Below are positions 45,701-56,780 of a DNA stretch of 64,000 nucleotides, one piece after another. Source of the DNA: Anthonomus grandis grandis (lineage: Eukaryota > Arthropoda > Insecta > Coleoptera > Curculionidae); contig NC_065561.1 in assembly GCF_022605725.1 (NCBI RefSeq), forward strand, positions 21,490,256-21,554,255, written 5' to 3'. Every line of letters starts with the position of its first letter. The first letter of the stretch is position 1. A model generated the notes under the pieces. It was given only the letters and a program-made list of their open reading frames with translations. It did not search any database and had not been told where the DNA came from. Position numbers and translations under genes: made by a program.

Positions 45701-48700
45701 TCAACTTCCAAGGCTGATTTCTCCATTTTTAATTTTTTTTTGAAAAATCGCTAAAATAGGTGTCTAATGAATTAATTAGGAGAATCTATGTTCCAAGTTT
45801 TACATCTCTATCTTTCTTGTATCCAGAGATATGCGCATTTTGTCCCTGGAATTACAATTTTTTTTTATGAAATTTTTTTTAACTTCCAAGACTGATTTTT
45901 CCATTTTTAAATTTTTTTTGAAAAAACGCTGAAAAAGATATCCAATGATTTTATTAGGAGAACCTAGGTTCCAATTTTTATATCTCTATCTCTCTTATAT
46001 CCAGAGATATGCGCATTTTATCCCTGGAATTACAATTTTTTTTTATGAAACTTTTTTCAACTTCCAAGGCTGATTTTTCCATTTTTAATTTTTTTTTGGA
46101 AAAACGCTGAAATAGGTGTCTAATGAATTAATTAGGAGAATCCATGTTCCAATTTTTACATCTCTATCTCTCTTGTATCCAGAGATATACGCATTTTATC
46201 CCTGGAATTACAATTTTTTTTATGAAATTTTTTTCAAATTCCAAGGCTAATTTCTCCATTTTTAATTTTTTTTTGGAAAAACGCTGAAATAAGTATTTAA
46301 TGAATTTATTAGGAGAATCTATGTTCCAATTTTCATATCTCTATCTCCCTTGTATCCAGAGATATGCGCATTTTGTCCCTGGAATGACAATTTTTTTTTT
46401 ATGAAATTTTTGTCAACTTCCAAGGCTCATTTCTCTGTTTTTAATTTTTTTTTGGAAAAACGCTGAAATAGGTGTCTAATGAATTAATTAGGAGAATCTA
46501 GGTTTCAATTTTCACATCTCTATCTCTCTTATATCCAGAGATATGCGCATTTTATCCCTGGAATGACAATGTTTTTTTATGAAATTTTTTTCAACTTCCA
46601 AGGCTGATTTTTCTATTTTTAATTATTTTTTGGAAAAACGCTAAAATAGGTGTCCAATGAATTTATTAGGAGAATCTATGTTTTAATTTTCACATCTCTA
46701 TCTCTCTTATATCCAGAGATATGCGCATTTTGTCCCTGGAATGACAATTTTTTTTTATGAAATTTTTTTTAACTTCCAAGACTGATTTTTCCATTTTTAA
46801 TTCTTTTTTGGAAAAACGGTGAAATAGGTGTTCAATGAATTTACTAAAAGAGTCTATGTTCCAATTTCCACGTCTCTATCTTTCTTATATCCAGAGATAT
46901 GCGCATTTTATCCCTGGAATTACAATTTTTTTCAACTTCCAAGGCTGATTTCTCTGTTTTTAATTTTTTTTTGGAAAAACGCTGAAATAGGTGTCCAATG
47001 AATTAATTAGGAGAATCTATGTTCCAATTTTCTCATTTCTATCCCTCTTGTATCCAGAGATATGCGCATTTTGTCCCTGGAATTACAATTTTCTTTTAAT
47101 GAAATTTTTTTCAACTTCCAAGGCTGATTTTTCCATTTTTAATTTTTTTTTGGAAAAACGCTGAAATAGGTTTTCAATGAATTTATTAGGAGAATCTATG
47201 TTCCAATTTTCATATCTCTATCTCCCTTGTATCCAGAGATATGCGCATTTTGTCCCTGGAATGACAATTTTTTTTTTATGAAATTTTTGTCAACTTCCAA
47301 GGCTCATTTCTCTGTTTTTAATTTTTTTTTGGAAAAACGCTGAAATAGGTGTCTAATGAATTAATTAGGAGAATCTAGGTTTCAATTTTCACATCTCTAT
47401 CTCTCTTATATCCAGAGATATGCGCATTTTATCCCTGGAATGACAATGTTTTTTTATGAAATTTTTTTCAACTTCCAAGGCTGATTTTTCTATTTTTAAT
47501 TATTTTTTGGAAAAACGCTAAAATAGGTGTCCAATGAATTTATTAGGAGAATCTATGTTTTAATTTTCACATCTCTATCTCTCTTATATCCAGAGATATG
47601 CGCATTTTGTCCCTGGAATGACAATTTTTTTTTATGAAATTTTTTTTAACTTCCAAGACTGATTTTTCCATTTTTAATTCTTTTTTGGAAAAACGGTGAA
47701 ATAGGTGTTCAATGAATTTACTAAAAGAGTCTATGTTCCAATTTCCACGTCTCTATCTTTCTTATATCCAGAGATATGCGCATTTTATCCCTGGAATTAC
47801 AATTTTTTTCAACTTCCAAGGCTGATTTCTCTGTTTTTAATTTTTTTTTGGAAAAACGCTGAAATAGGTGTCCAATGAATTAATTAGGAGAATCTATGTT
47901 CCAATTTTCTCATTTCTATCCCTCTTGTATCCAGAGATATGCGCATTTTGTCCCTGGAATTACAATTTTCTTTTAATGAAATTTTTTTCAACTTCCAAGG
48001 CTGATTTTTCCATTTTTAATTTTTTTTTGGAAAAACGCTGAAATAGGTTTTCAATGAATTTATTAGGAGAATCGATGGTCCAATTTTTATATCTCTATCT
48101 CTCTTATATCCAGAGATATGCGCATTTTATCCCTGGAATTACAATTTTTTTTTTATGAAATTTTTTTCAACTTCCAAGACTGATTTCTCCATTTTTATTT
48201 TTTTTTTGAAAAAACGCTGAAATAGGTGTCCAATGAATTAATTAGGAGAATCTATGTTCCAATTTTCTCATTTCTATCCCTCTTGTATCCAGAGATATGC
48301 GCATTTTGTCCCTGGAATTAAATTTTTTTTTAATTAAATTTTTTTCAACTTCCAAGGCTAATTTCTCCATTTTCTATTTTTTTTTGGAGAAACGCTGAAA
48401 TAGGTGTCCAATGAATTAATTAGGAGCATCCATGTTCCAATTTTCACATCTCTATCTCTCTTGTATCTAGAGATATACGCATTTTATCCCTAAAATGACA
48501 ATTTTTTTTAATGAAATTTTTTTCAACTTCCAAGACTGATTTCTCCATTTTTATTTTTTTTTTGAAAAAACGCTGAAATAGGTGTCCAATGAATTAATTA
48601 GGAGAATCCATGTTCCAATTTTCACATCTCTATCTCTCTTGTATTCAGAGGTATGCGCATTTTGTCCCTGGAATTAAATTTTTTTTTAATTAAATTTTTT

Positions 48701-50120
48701 TCAACTTCCAAGGCTAATTTCTCCATTTTCTATTTTTTTTTGGAGAAACGCTGAAATAGGTGTCCAATGAATTAATTAGGAGCATCCATGTTCCAATTTT
48801 CACATCTCTATCTCTCTTGTATCCAGAGATATACGCATTTTATCCCTAAAATGACAATTTTTTTTAATGAAATTTTTTTCAACTTCCAAGACTGATTTCT
48901 CCATTTTTAATTTTTTTTTGGAAAAACGCTGAAACAGGTATCCAATGATTTTATTAGAAGAGTCTATGTTCCAATTTTCACATCTCTATCTCTCTTATAT
49001 CCAGAGATATGCGCATTTTGTCCCTGGAATTAAAATTTTTTTTAATTAAATTTTTTTCAACTTCCAAGGCTAATTTCTCCATTTTTAATTTTTTTTGGAA
49101 AAACACTGAAATAGGTGTCCAATGAATTAATTAGGAGCATCCATGTTCCAATTTTCACATCTCTATCTCTCTTGTATCCAGAGATATACGCATTTTATCC
49201 CTAAAATGACAATTTTTTTTAATGAAATTTTTTTCAACTTCCAAGACTGATTTCTCCATTTTTATTTTTTTTTTGGAAAAACCCCAAAATAGGTGTCCAA
49301 TAAATTTATTAGAAGACTCTACGTTCCAATTTCCACATCTCTCTCTCTCTCTCTTATATCCAGAAATATGCGCATTTGGTCTCTCTAACTAAAAAAACAT
49401 TGTTGGCACCCAAGGACTAAATAAAATCAGGTGTGCAAATAAAAAATCCTTACGGAGAATTTCGATGAACAATTAATTATTATTAATGCACCTTACGTAA
49501 AATCGATCACGCTACAAAGGTCAGATTCTCTGAAAATATGTTCTGTATGTTATGTCCAACAAGTCAATATTAATCATTAAATAGATGTTATATGTAATAA
49601 GTATATAAAATAGTTGTGACGTATATACAACTTACCAAGTCCCTAGCACTTTCGGGGTAAAACTTCGTAGGCCTCAAGAATCTGGTTAAGTAGAGGTCGT
49701 TTTCTAGTGGGACATACAGATCTTTCTCTTCTGCAATAAATATTGATTTAACTTTATCAATTTGTCACTATTTTAAGCAAATTAATTGCAAATTGTGAAA
49801 AGTGGCCATTAATTCATCAAATTATTGTATTAAATGACACATTTTTTTTATACCTTTTAAAAGTTCCCTTAGTTCTTTAATTGCCGCTTGCGCAACCTCC
49901 GGAGTTTCTCGAAGTTCTTTCCGGGCAATTTCTTGGACTTTCGAATTGGGTTCTTTCAATTCCACTTGCAACGTGTAATTTCCTAGTTGGACCGTTGGCA
50001 TTTCCGTCATGTTTGACATCAGGGACTGCTTAACTAAAATAAAAAACGACATTTGTATACTAGATGTAATTTTAACTCGAGGTTTTTAGTACCTTGACAA
50101 CCAAAATCTCTTGTTTTATT
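39691..50120 (-). CDS. CRAL-TRIO domain lipid-binding protein (alpha-TTP/clavesin-like), complete
   Basis: Six coding exons on the minus strand join in phase: 50019-49854, 49730-49636, 44787-44634, 44572-44379, 44314-44053, 39731-39691; 912 nt, 303 residues, the normal family length. The N-terminal helical (CRAL-TRIO N) region is about residues 28-85, including IARKELRETPEVAQAAIKEL and LTRFLRPTKF. The lipid-pocket domain is about residues 100-270, with GAVVIFDMNGLSLSQ, NQPYIFKMVFALFKPFLREK, SRIIFHG and the family signature DPSALPEWYGG. Known of the family: cytosolic shuttles for retinoids, tocopherol or phosphoinositides; insects carry many paralogues. The ligand cannot be predicted. A non-coding exon (about 50120-50093), a 59-nt intron and a TATA box precede the ATG. 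The 4.8-kb intron 2 carries a 178-bp satellite. Confidence 0.95.
39772..40007. mobile_element. Mariner-like MITE (236 bp)
   Basis: Ends TACAGGG ... CCCTGTA. The inverted ends share TAAATAATTTAACAGCAG a little inside (39798-39815 against the complement of 39975-39993). The TA at each tip fits Tc1/mariner insertion. No coding capacity. It lies just inside the last CRAL-TRIO intron. Confidence 0.7.
40340..42400. repeat. G-tract foldback repeat cluster, copies 3-7 (CRAL-TRIO intron 5)
   Basis: Five copies of the G/C tract occur in alternating orientation: C-rich at about 40386-40409, 41627-41651 and 41870-41891; G-rich at about 41042-41063 and 42132-42153. Between them recur ATTAGATTGGATATTATGGA, GAAAAACAGTGATTTTTCA, GTAATCGAGTTTAAA and ACTAGATATGTAAA blocks. 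Alternating orientation gives large foldback potential. Confidence 0.8.
40730..40930 (+). mobile_element. Mariner-type transposase C-terminal scrap
   Basis: The plus frame from about 40740 reads AVKALEAIFKRPTKKSFEDA, then FLEWQRRWNKCIALNGDYFK and a stop near 40892. This matches the style of the extreme C-terminus of mariner-like transposases (W-x-x-R-x-x-K-C-I ... G-D-Y-F). GC-richer than its surroundings, suggesting a fairly recent insertion. The catalytic domain is absent. Confidence 0.6.
42440..43230. other. CRAL-TRIO intron 5, unassigned
   Basis: AT-rich with an AAT run near 42985-43003. The segment 42620-42960 has short open stretches that look like an old coding relic but match no family I know. 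GAGTCATCATCAGACTC (43057-43073) is an inverted repeat that on the minus strand contains an intact CUGAUGA core, possibly another hammerhead relic. Confidence 0.4.
43230..43640. repeat. 178-bp satellite, short two-copy array B1
   Basis: Two copies of the monomer (AATGAATTxxTTAGGAGAxT, then CTATCTCTCTTATxTCCAGA), ending in TTGGTCTCTCTAACTAAAAA, then TTGGCACCC and GTGTGCAAATAAAAAATCCT. The same end flanks the long array at 49.37-49.45 kb. Confidence 0.8.
44053..44314 (-). CDS. CRAL-TRIO coding exon 5 (residues 204-290)
   Basis: Minus strand, acceptor TTCTCAG, then DSVPLRIKNIHVVNQPYIF, SRIIFHGTNRKSLHEYVDP and LPEWYGG; donor GAAG/GTAATA. It encodes the most diagnostic part of the lipid-binding fold. 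Confidence 0.96.
44379..44572 (-). CDS. CRAL-TRIO coding exon 4 (residues 139-203)
   Basis: Between ATTTCAG and GTGAGT. Reads KVTLDEVFKGCVLFLETAML, then CGAVVIFDMNGLSLSQ, the central beta-strand of the pocket. Confidence 0.96.
44634..44787 (-). CDS. CRAL-TRIO coding exon 3 (residues 88-138)
   Basis: Between TTTTCCAG and GTACGT. Reads IKRYYAFKQKHANMFDGL and NRDQFGRRILVIELG; ends in phase 1 (T of a split Ser codon). Confidence 0.95.
44788..45550. other. CRAL-TRIO intron 2, left part, nothing recognised
   Basis: AT-rich. The 87-codon minus-strand frame at 44892-45155 has no family features and no start or splice support. Confidence 0.5.
45550..49400. repeat. 178-bp satellite array B2 in CRAL-TRIO intron 2
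   Basis: About 21 head-to-tail copies. ATCCAGAGATATGCGCATTT recurs every 178-180 bp (e.g. 45641, 45821, 45999). Other constant blocks are ATTAGGAGAATCTATGTTCC, CTCTATCTCTCTT, TCCCTGGAAT and CAACTTCCAAGGCTGATTT. Two levels of higher-order repetition are present: an 877-bp (five-monomer) duplication covering about 46.3-48.05 kb, and a 357-bp dimer repeated at 48.42, 48.78 and 49.14 kb. No sequence relation to the 182-bp family is evident. Confidence 0.95.
49636..49730 (-). CDS. CRAL-TRIO coding exon 2 (residues 56-87)
   Basis: Between TATTGCAG and GTAAGT. Reads EEKDLYVPLENDLYLTRFLR and PTKFYPESARDL, the RFLR-type helix of the CRAL-TRIO N-terminal region. Confidence 0.95.
49854..50019 (-). CDS. 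CRAL-TRIO coding exon 1 (residues 1-55)
   Basis: An acceptor (TTTTATTTTAG) ends at 50034, 14 nt before the chosen ATG at 50019. An upstream in-frame Met (MSFFILVK...) is intronic if this acceptor is used. A second Met at residue 4 is the alternative start. Ends AAAAG/GTATAA in phase 1. Confidence 0.9.
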
Positions 50121-50149
50121 GATTAATTTTTTAAAATTTCGCTTTTATA
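50093..50149 (-). promoter_or_regulatory. CRAL-TRIO core promoter and non-coding exon
   Basis: TATAAAA on the minus strand at 50149-50143. An initiator-like TCAATA places +1 at about 50120, 29-30 nt downstream. The short exon then ends CAAG/GTACTA at 50093, giving a 59-nt intron (50092-50034) before the coding exon. All spacings are normal for an insect TATA promoter. Confidence 0.65.
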
Positions 50150-51218
50150 CTCGGTCTGTGAGGATCTCGATAAATTTATTAATGTGTGCATGAAATGATA
50201 AAAAGATCCTCAAGGATCAAGCGATAAGAGGAGAATGTCTGACAATAACTCATCCTTTTATCATTTTAGAAAATATTTATATAAAAAAGATATTTACATC
50301 CTTTTTTTGATAAAATTTAATTGTAAAATAAATCAATGTCTAAAAAGTTGAAGCTCTAGCTAAAGAATTCCAATAGGATTCCTGGGAATCATGATTCTTA
50401 TTTCATCATTAGGACATGAGTCCAAAGCCTATTAATTGATTTCCTAATAAAAAAATGCTAATCGAGTACAATTCCATAAATCAATTAACATTTCAAATAA
50501 ATAATGACTATACCCACATACATAAATTAAATATGTGCATCGAACGTGTACCATCCTTGAACGTTATCGGTTTATTACTTTTATTTATATGAATATCGAA
50601 GAGTGGAGAATGCTAAATTTTGACCATGGTTAGTAAATTTCACAACATTATTATTATAAGGTGAACCTGATTTTGAAGGTTTATTATTTTATTTTCTCTC
50701 ATTAATGTTGCTACTACTGCTCATGCTCATTAGAATTTTAATAAACAAAAGTGAATTATGATGGCATGCTAAATGTTTAAAGTTAATGATACGCTCCTTA
50801 AAAATAATTATTAGTAGTTGACGATATCCAATAATTTTCCAAGCAATTTCTGGGCAAAACGACGTAATTCCGGTGTATTTTCATTGTCATTGTTAATGAT
50901 GCGGTTCCCATTAGTAACATTATTAAATAAATAACTCATTTTATAATGTAATTTATAAGTCGTTTCTTAAGATTTACGTGATGTACGTAACGCACTCAAA
51001 TTTTGATTAAATTAGTTCATAAATATGACGTCGGTTTTTCAATATGAAGAATATTAAATAATTTTTATTAGTAATGGTGTTTTTGGGATACAACCATTTT
51101 TTGCGAGAATAGTTCATCAATAATATAGTCACTAAAAGAGGATATTAACGCGATTATACACGTCTATGATTGGTGGTTGATCATGCAACAATAATTGACA
51201 TTCAATACAGATTGTACA
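50150..51218. other. Upstream of CRAL-TRIO, nothing recognised
   Basis: AT-rich. A pair AAAGATCCTCAAGGATCAAGC at about 50199-50220 forms a small dyad (GATCCT/AGGATC). No gene seen. Confidence 0.5.
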
Positions 51219-51628
51219 TAGAGTAAAACGGGGGAATATGCCGCATTGGGTAATATGCCTCAGTCAACATGTCGACATTAACGTAGTCAACCACCTGTTT
51301 ACTGATTTTCTATAATTTTCATCATTTAGTGCACGATAAACCCCAAAAACTGGTACCAGTACCCACGAAAAAATTAAGTTTTTGTGATCCGATTGAAATA
51401 ATCCACGTTGCTGTGGCGAGGTGAGATTCATAACCTAACATTTAACACCTTCGCCGCTGACTGTATTTACACCGGGTTTTTGCTTTTCAGTTGAAACGTT
51501 GAAAATGCACAAGTGCGGCATATTACCCCAAGTACTTTTTCGATAGGTATAGCTCATGGTAGTTCGTATTTTTTTATCATTCCAGATAAACACTAAGCCA
51601 CGTTCTTATATTCGGAAAAATAGAAGGG

Positions 51629-52938
51629 TCAGAAGTAGATCTTCGAAATGCAGTAAATGATATTCGTGCAGGCAAAGAGTCGGTTCGGGAAATAAGTGGT
51701 ACTTATAACGTTCCAGTTAGGACCTTAATGAGAAGAATGCGTTCCGGAAATTTGGATAAGATGGCATTAGGTCGCAAAGGCTCACTTACTATGGAACAAG
51801 AAGCAAGTTTAGCCAAATATATACTTATTTCACGGCTTTGCTTTAACTGCTCATGACATAAGAAAGCTTGCTTATTCTTTTGTGGCTCAACAAAATATTC
51901 CATATAAATTCAATACTGAACGAAAAATGGCAGGACAAGACTGGTTTCTAGCCTTTATGAGAAGACACCCTGTACTGGCCGTTCGTAAGGCTCAAGGTAT
52001 GTCTACTGCCAGGGCCAAGGGCATGACAAAACAACTTACTTACTTACTTACTGGGAAACGTTCTTAGAGAAAACAATTTATTGAATACCCCACAAAAGAT
52101 TTTTAATCTCGATGAAACAGGATTGCAATTGAATAACAATCCAGGCAAAGTTGTGACGCTGAAATGGTAAATTGTATCACAAGCGCTGAAAAAGGAGAAA
52201 CTATTTCCGTTATAACCTGTGTAAACGCAGAAGGAACTTTTTTCCCACCCTGCTGTATATTTAAGGGCAAAAATACAAAACGGGAATTCGAACGGCAAGG
52301 TTGTTATGGGCGAAAAGTCAGCTTATGTCACATCTGAAATTTTTTTCCGATGGTTTAAAGACATTTTTATTCTGGGGAAAGGTATCGGTAAGGTTCTATT
52401 AATTATGGATGGACATTCCTCGCACTGTTCCAATGTCGAACTCTTAGATTTTGCTGTAGCGAATGACGTGATCCTGTTTTGTTTGCCCAGCCACACCACT
52501 CATTGGCTCCAACCGCTTGATCGCTCATTCTTTAAGCCCTTGAAAGCCCATTGGGCTCAAACTTATCAAAACTGGTTACATAACAATTCTGGTCGAAAAC
52601 TAAGCTGATTGCAATTTGCCTAACTATTAAATATTGCCTGGTGTAAGGCTGCAACAATTCAAAACGGGACTTTATGGTCAAGTGGCTATAAACGGAAACA
52701 ACATGCCGAGATACTAACTTCACCAGAAACAATTTCCGCAAAACGGACAAAGAAAGATGATAAGAACAGAAAATTAAAACAAAAAGAAGAACGGAAAAAA
52801 ATACAAAATATTAAGAAAACCGGGATACCAAAGAAGAAAACCAAAAAACTACCAAGCCCTTCTTCGTCAGATACCGAAACAGAGGTAGTAACGCAGGAAA
52901 GCGACGAATCCAAAGTCGATATTGATGAAAAATCCTAA
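51629..52938 (+). pseudogene. pogo-type transposase pseudogene
   Basis: Coding remnant of the element above. The best open pieces are 51882-52067, 52306-52608 and a C-terminal charged stretch (about 52700-52936, ending KVDIDEKS). Order of domains as in Tigger/jerky-type proteins: psq HTH, CENP-B HTH, DDE_1. The N-terminal frame stops at TGA near 51856. Confidence 0.82.
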
Positions 52939-54830
52939 TTCCAGGCAAAAAAGGCATCAATAACATTCTTTAAAATCAGAATCAATTAAATCTGATACGA
53001 GAATAATTGTTCATAATTAATTACCTGCTGTTTTAAATTAATATAGTCAATCTGAGTGGAGAGTGTCTGTTTTAGTGTGTAAGTTTTAATAAATATAAAT
53101 CCTCATATATAAATTCACCAAAATTGGTGAATAATAAGAGCAATTTTTGGTTCTATTTTATTTCAACCAACAATTCACTTTATAGTTTTGGTATTTTTAA
53201 AACTGGTATTATTATTTTTTTTGCTTTTTCTTATTACGATTTACCACCCTTGGATTGATTGATATACAATGCGTACAAACCACAGAAATTAGACAACTTT
53301 CGTAAAATTGAGATTTACTGCCCAAAGTGACTTAAAAAAAAAAGTTAATGAAGAATTGATTGAAAAAAGAATTGATTACTGTCCAAAATCCAGATATTAC
53401 GAAAAAAAGAAGAACGATTGTAAAATCCAATGAGATTTGGGTGGGAGTAATAGAATTTCCATTATTAAAAATTTCATTAAAGAGAAATATGTCAAAGCAC
53501 CTACAAGTTTGTATGCTCCAAATTAATTCCAGGTTAACTCCAGGCAGTTGAATTAAATGCCAAGTTCTTCCAGGACTCTAAAATTCCTGGAAGAAAGGAA
53601 AATTAATTAAATTCTTCCAGTCAATTGGAACGTAAAATAACGTCAAAAGCCTGGAAGATTTTTTTTTTTTATTGAAGAGTTAAATTAATTCGAATTCCTG
53701 TAAAAAAATAAAAATTATTCCAGGCAGTTGAGGTAAGTTTCAAATCATTACAAACATCAAAAAATAGAAAAGGAAACAAATTATTAGTTAGATCCAGACA
53801 ATTAAGGCAAATATCGATTATTTCCAGAACTAATTTTAAATTTCTGGAATAAAAGCAAAATTAATTGAATCCTTCCAGGCAGTGTCGATGTGAGTTTTTT
53901 AGGCAACAGGAACGAAAAATGACCTCAAAAGCCTGGAATAATTTATTCTTTTTTTATTGAGTTGTATTGAAACAAAAAACAGCGAAATTAATTCAACTGC
54001 CTGGAAAAAAAAATTAATTTATTCCAGGCAGTTGAGGCAAACGCCATTTTTTGCCAAAACTCATCTCAAACTCCTGGAATTAGAACAAAATTAATTAATT
54101 CCTTCCAGGCAATGTCGACGTCAGTTTTTTAGGCAACAGGAACGAAAAACAACCTCAAAAGCCTGTAATAATTTATTTCTTTTATTCGGTTGCCTCGGAA
54201 CAAAAAACAGGGAAATTAATTCAACTGCCTGGAAAAAAAAATTAATTTATTCCAGGCAGTTGAGGTAAGTTTCGAGTTTTCCAGGTATCACAGAAAATAG
54301 AAATAAGACAAAAATTGATTATTAGTTTCATCCAGGCAGTTAAGGATAACGTCAATTCATTCCGGAACTGATCCTGGAAGAAAGGAATTAGGGATTAATA
54401 AAATTCTTGCAGGCAGTAAGTTATTTAGACAATAGGAACAAGAAATAACCTGAAAATCCTATTTCCAGGCAAAAAAGGCATCAATAACATTTTTTAAAAT
54501 CAGAATCAATTAAATCTGATACGAGAATAATTGTTCATCATTAATTACCTGCTGTTTTAAATTAATATAGTCAATCTGAGTGGAGAGTGTCTGTTTTAGT
54601 GTGTAAGTTTTAATAAATATAAATCCTCATATATAAATTCACCAAAATTGGTGAATAATAAGAGCATTTTTTGGTTCTATTTTATTTCTTCACCAATAAT
54701 TCACTTTATAGTTTTGCTATTTTTAAAACTGGTATTATTATTTTTTTGCTTTTTCTTATTACGATTTACCACCCTTGGATTGATTGATATACAATGCGTA
54801 CAAACCACAGAAATTAGACAACTTTGGTCC
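52931..54830. repeat. Hairpin-bearing repeat element, copy 2 (inverted relative to copy 1), nested in the pogo element
   Basis: Bounded by two direct ~380-bp copies of the same sequence (52931-53325 and 54455-54830; both contain GAGTGGAGAGTGTCTGTTTT and CCACCCTTGGATTGATTG). Between them lie 228-bp-type units with TTCCAGGCAGTTGA and AACTGCCTGGAA. It is the reverse complement of the segments at about 16.1-17.4 and 17.5-18.5 kb. It lacks the roughly 0.5-kb block 16450-16975. Confidence 0.85.
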
Positions 54831-55337
54831 CAAACGCAACTAGCTTCAGTGCATGACATGTATGAAATGGATCCATGAGATATGTACGAGATCTGACAGA
54901 TTTTACGTAGAATGTACGCCATTATCCGAATTTGCTCAAAGAAACAGTTAAATTAGAGGATATCTACTAGTAGCCACTAGGAATTATATTAATGAGTTTT
55001 CATGCTTTGTATTTAACTTCTTTCATTAGAAATAAATTTATGTTTTTGGGATCATTAGCATTTTTTTATTAAAAAAAACTCCTAATTCCTAATTTTTATA
55101 TAAAGAAAACATGTTGCCATATTACCCTGAGCTAGATGCCATATATATATATATGGCAATACCGTATCATTGGACATTTATGATTATACTCTTTCTGACG
55201 ACGAGAATATGGCAACGAGAGTTTTCACGTCGCAAACCTACATGGGTACGCTCTAAGGTTCAGTGTTCATATTGCGAGTAGGTCAGAATGTGAGCGATTG
55301 ACAATTTTATGTTGCCATATTTCCCCGCTTTACTCTA

Positions 55338-56090
55338 TAGATACAAAAATTATGAAAGTGAACATGACATTTTTAGAAATTAACAATTTTAAGAAAATGG
55401 TGTAATAAACGTTGAAAATCTGGTCGAAATTGGTTGTATAGAACCACCATAATGTATGAAAAACTACTAGTAAATAGAGCGGTGTATTCGTTTTTCAAAT
55501 AAATCCTTTGGTGTTTCAATCATTAAGAGGCTATAAATAATGATATTTTTAACCATCTTAAGGCAAATATATAAACTTACTAAATTTTTCTCAACCTGAA
55601 AACATGTACTTTGTCTCCGCTGTAATTTATACTACTAACATTTTATTCAATATAGAGATAATAGATGATTGATTATTGAGTGTGCTAAAGATTCTGAAAG
55701 TTTTTCCTGCACAAATATGTCACATGGTTTGTTAATAGTAAAATGGCTTTAAACGTTAAAAAAAAAGGGTTTTATTAGTTATTATTATATTGAAAATTCT
55801 GAACTAGATTAAATATGTAGTACGATTTGTTTTTCAGTCAAATTTAAAATTCAATAGTCATTTTCCAACATTACGAATGAAGCCTTTAAAGCGCTGGGTT
55901 TCTTATTAGAAATACTGAGCAACAAGTTGGACCCCACCTTGCCCAAGCAACACACGATAGTTAAATAAACGTCTATTTTTGGTTTATAGCAGATGTACAT
56001 TTTTGGTTGGAATTCAACCATAAATATCGAAAAAAAAATGAAAAGTTGTCTAGAACCAAAAACAACTGAAATATTTTCAAAAAAAAAAAA
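55338..56090. other. Intergenic, nothing recognised
   Basis: AT-rich, no supported frame or repeat except an AT run near 56090-56101. Confidence 0.5.
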
Positions 56091-56099
56091 TATATATAT

Positions 56100-56780
56100 A
56101 TTTAATACAAAAACAGTGCCATTAGTTTGAATATTATGGATGAAAAACGGTGATTTTTCAAAAGAATTTCTTACTGGACAAATGTTTGGGGTGGGTGGGG
56201 GGGTAAGGGTTCTGTTGATGAAAAAGATTGTTTTTGCATAAAGTATAGATTAAATATTTAATTTAATAGCACTGTTTATTTTAATTTGATATAATTTTAT
56301 GTATAAATATTTAGTATAAAAACAGCGTTATTAGATTGGATAACATGGACAAAAAACAGAGATTTTTCACCATTTTTTTCAGGAAAATTTCATTAAAAAT
56401 TTGAGGTGTAGTAATCGAGTTTAAAAACTAGATATATAAATCCCATATCAATTTTTTTAAATGTCGAAATTTTACTTGAAAACCTTAAGGTTATGTGAGA
56501 AAAGTATGACTATACCAAATACTAATATACTATACTAACCAAACCCTATACTATACCAAAACTATAGATTTTTTTCATCTATAAATTTTTTAAAAAGCAT
56601 TTTTTTTTCAGGCAGTTATTTTCTGCAGAAAACCTGTTTTTCATTTACCTTACTCTAGCCCCCCACCCACCCTACACAACTTACCAGTAAGAAATTGTTT
56701 TCAAACATCATTGTTTTCCAAAATTATACACATGAATAACAGCTGGTTTTGTCGTTAATATCTAATATAATAACACAGTT
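56100..56780. repeat. G-tract foldback repeat, copies 8 and 9
   Basis: A G-rich tract at about 56188-56209 (GGGGTGGGTGGGGGGG) and a C-rich tract at about 56658-56673, in head-to-head orientation, with the family blocks GAAAAACGGTGATTTTTC and GTAATCGAGTTTAAAAACTA between them. Confidence 0.78.

Larger units (their letters stand above)
51221..55335 (+). mobile_element. pogo/Tigger-type DNA transposon, decayed and interrupted
   Basis: Terminal inverted repeats begin GAGTAAAACGGGGGAATATG at 51221, and their near match is read backward from 55335 (GAGTAAAGCGGGGAAATATG). Each is flanked by TA (51219-51220 and 55336-55337), the Tc1/mariner-pogo target. A subterminal motif GGCATATTACCC recurs near both ends. 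The transposase is plus strand and broken: psq-type helix-turn-helix at 51630-51850 (YNVPVRTLMRRM); CENP-B-like region at 51882-52040; then the DDE_1 catalytic region with LDETG (about 52110), LIMDGHSSH (about 52400) and QPLDRSFFKPLK (about 52510), so all three catalytic Asp are visible; a Lys/Ser-rich tail ends near 52936. Stops and frameshifts near 51855, 52065 and 52165 kill it. About 1.9 kb of another repeat is inserted at about 52930-54830. Confidence 0.88.
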
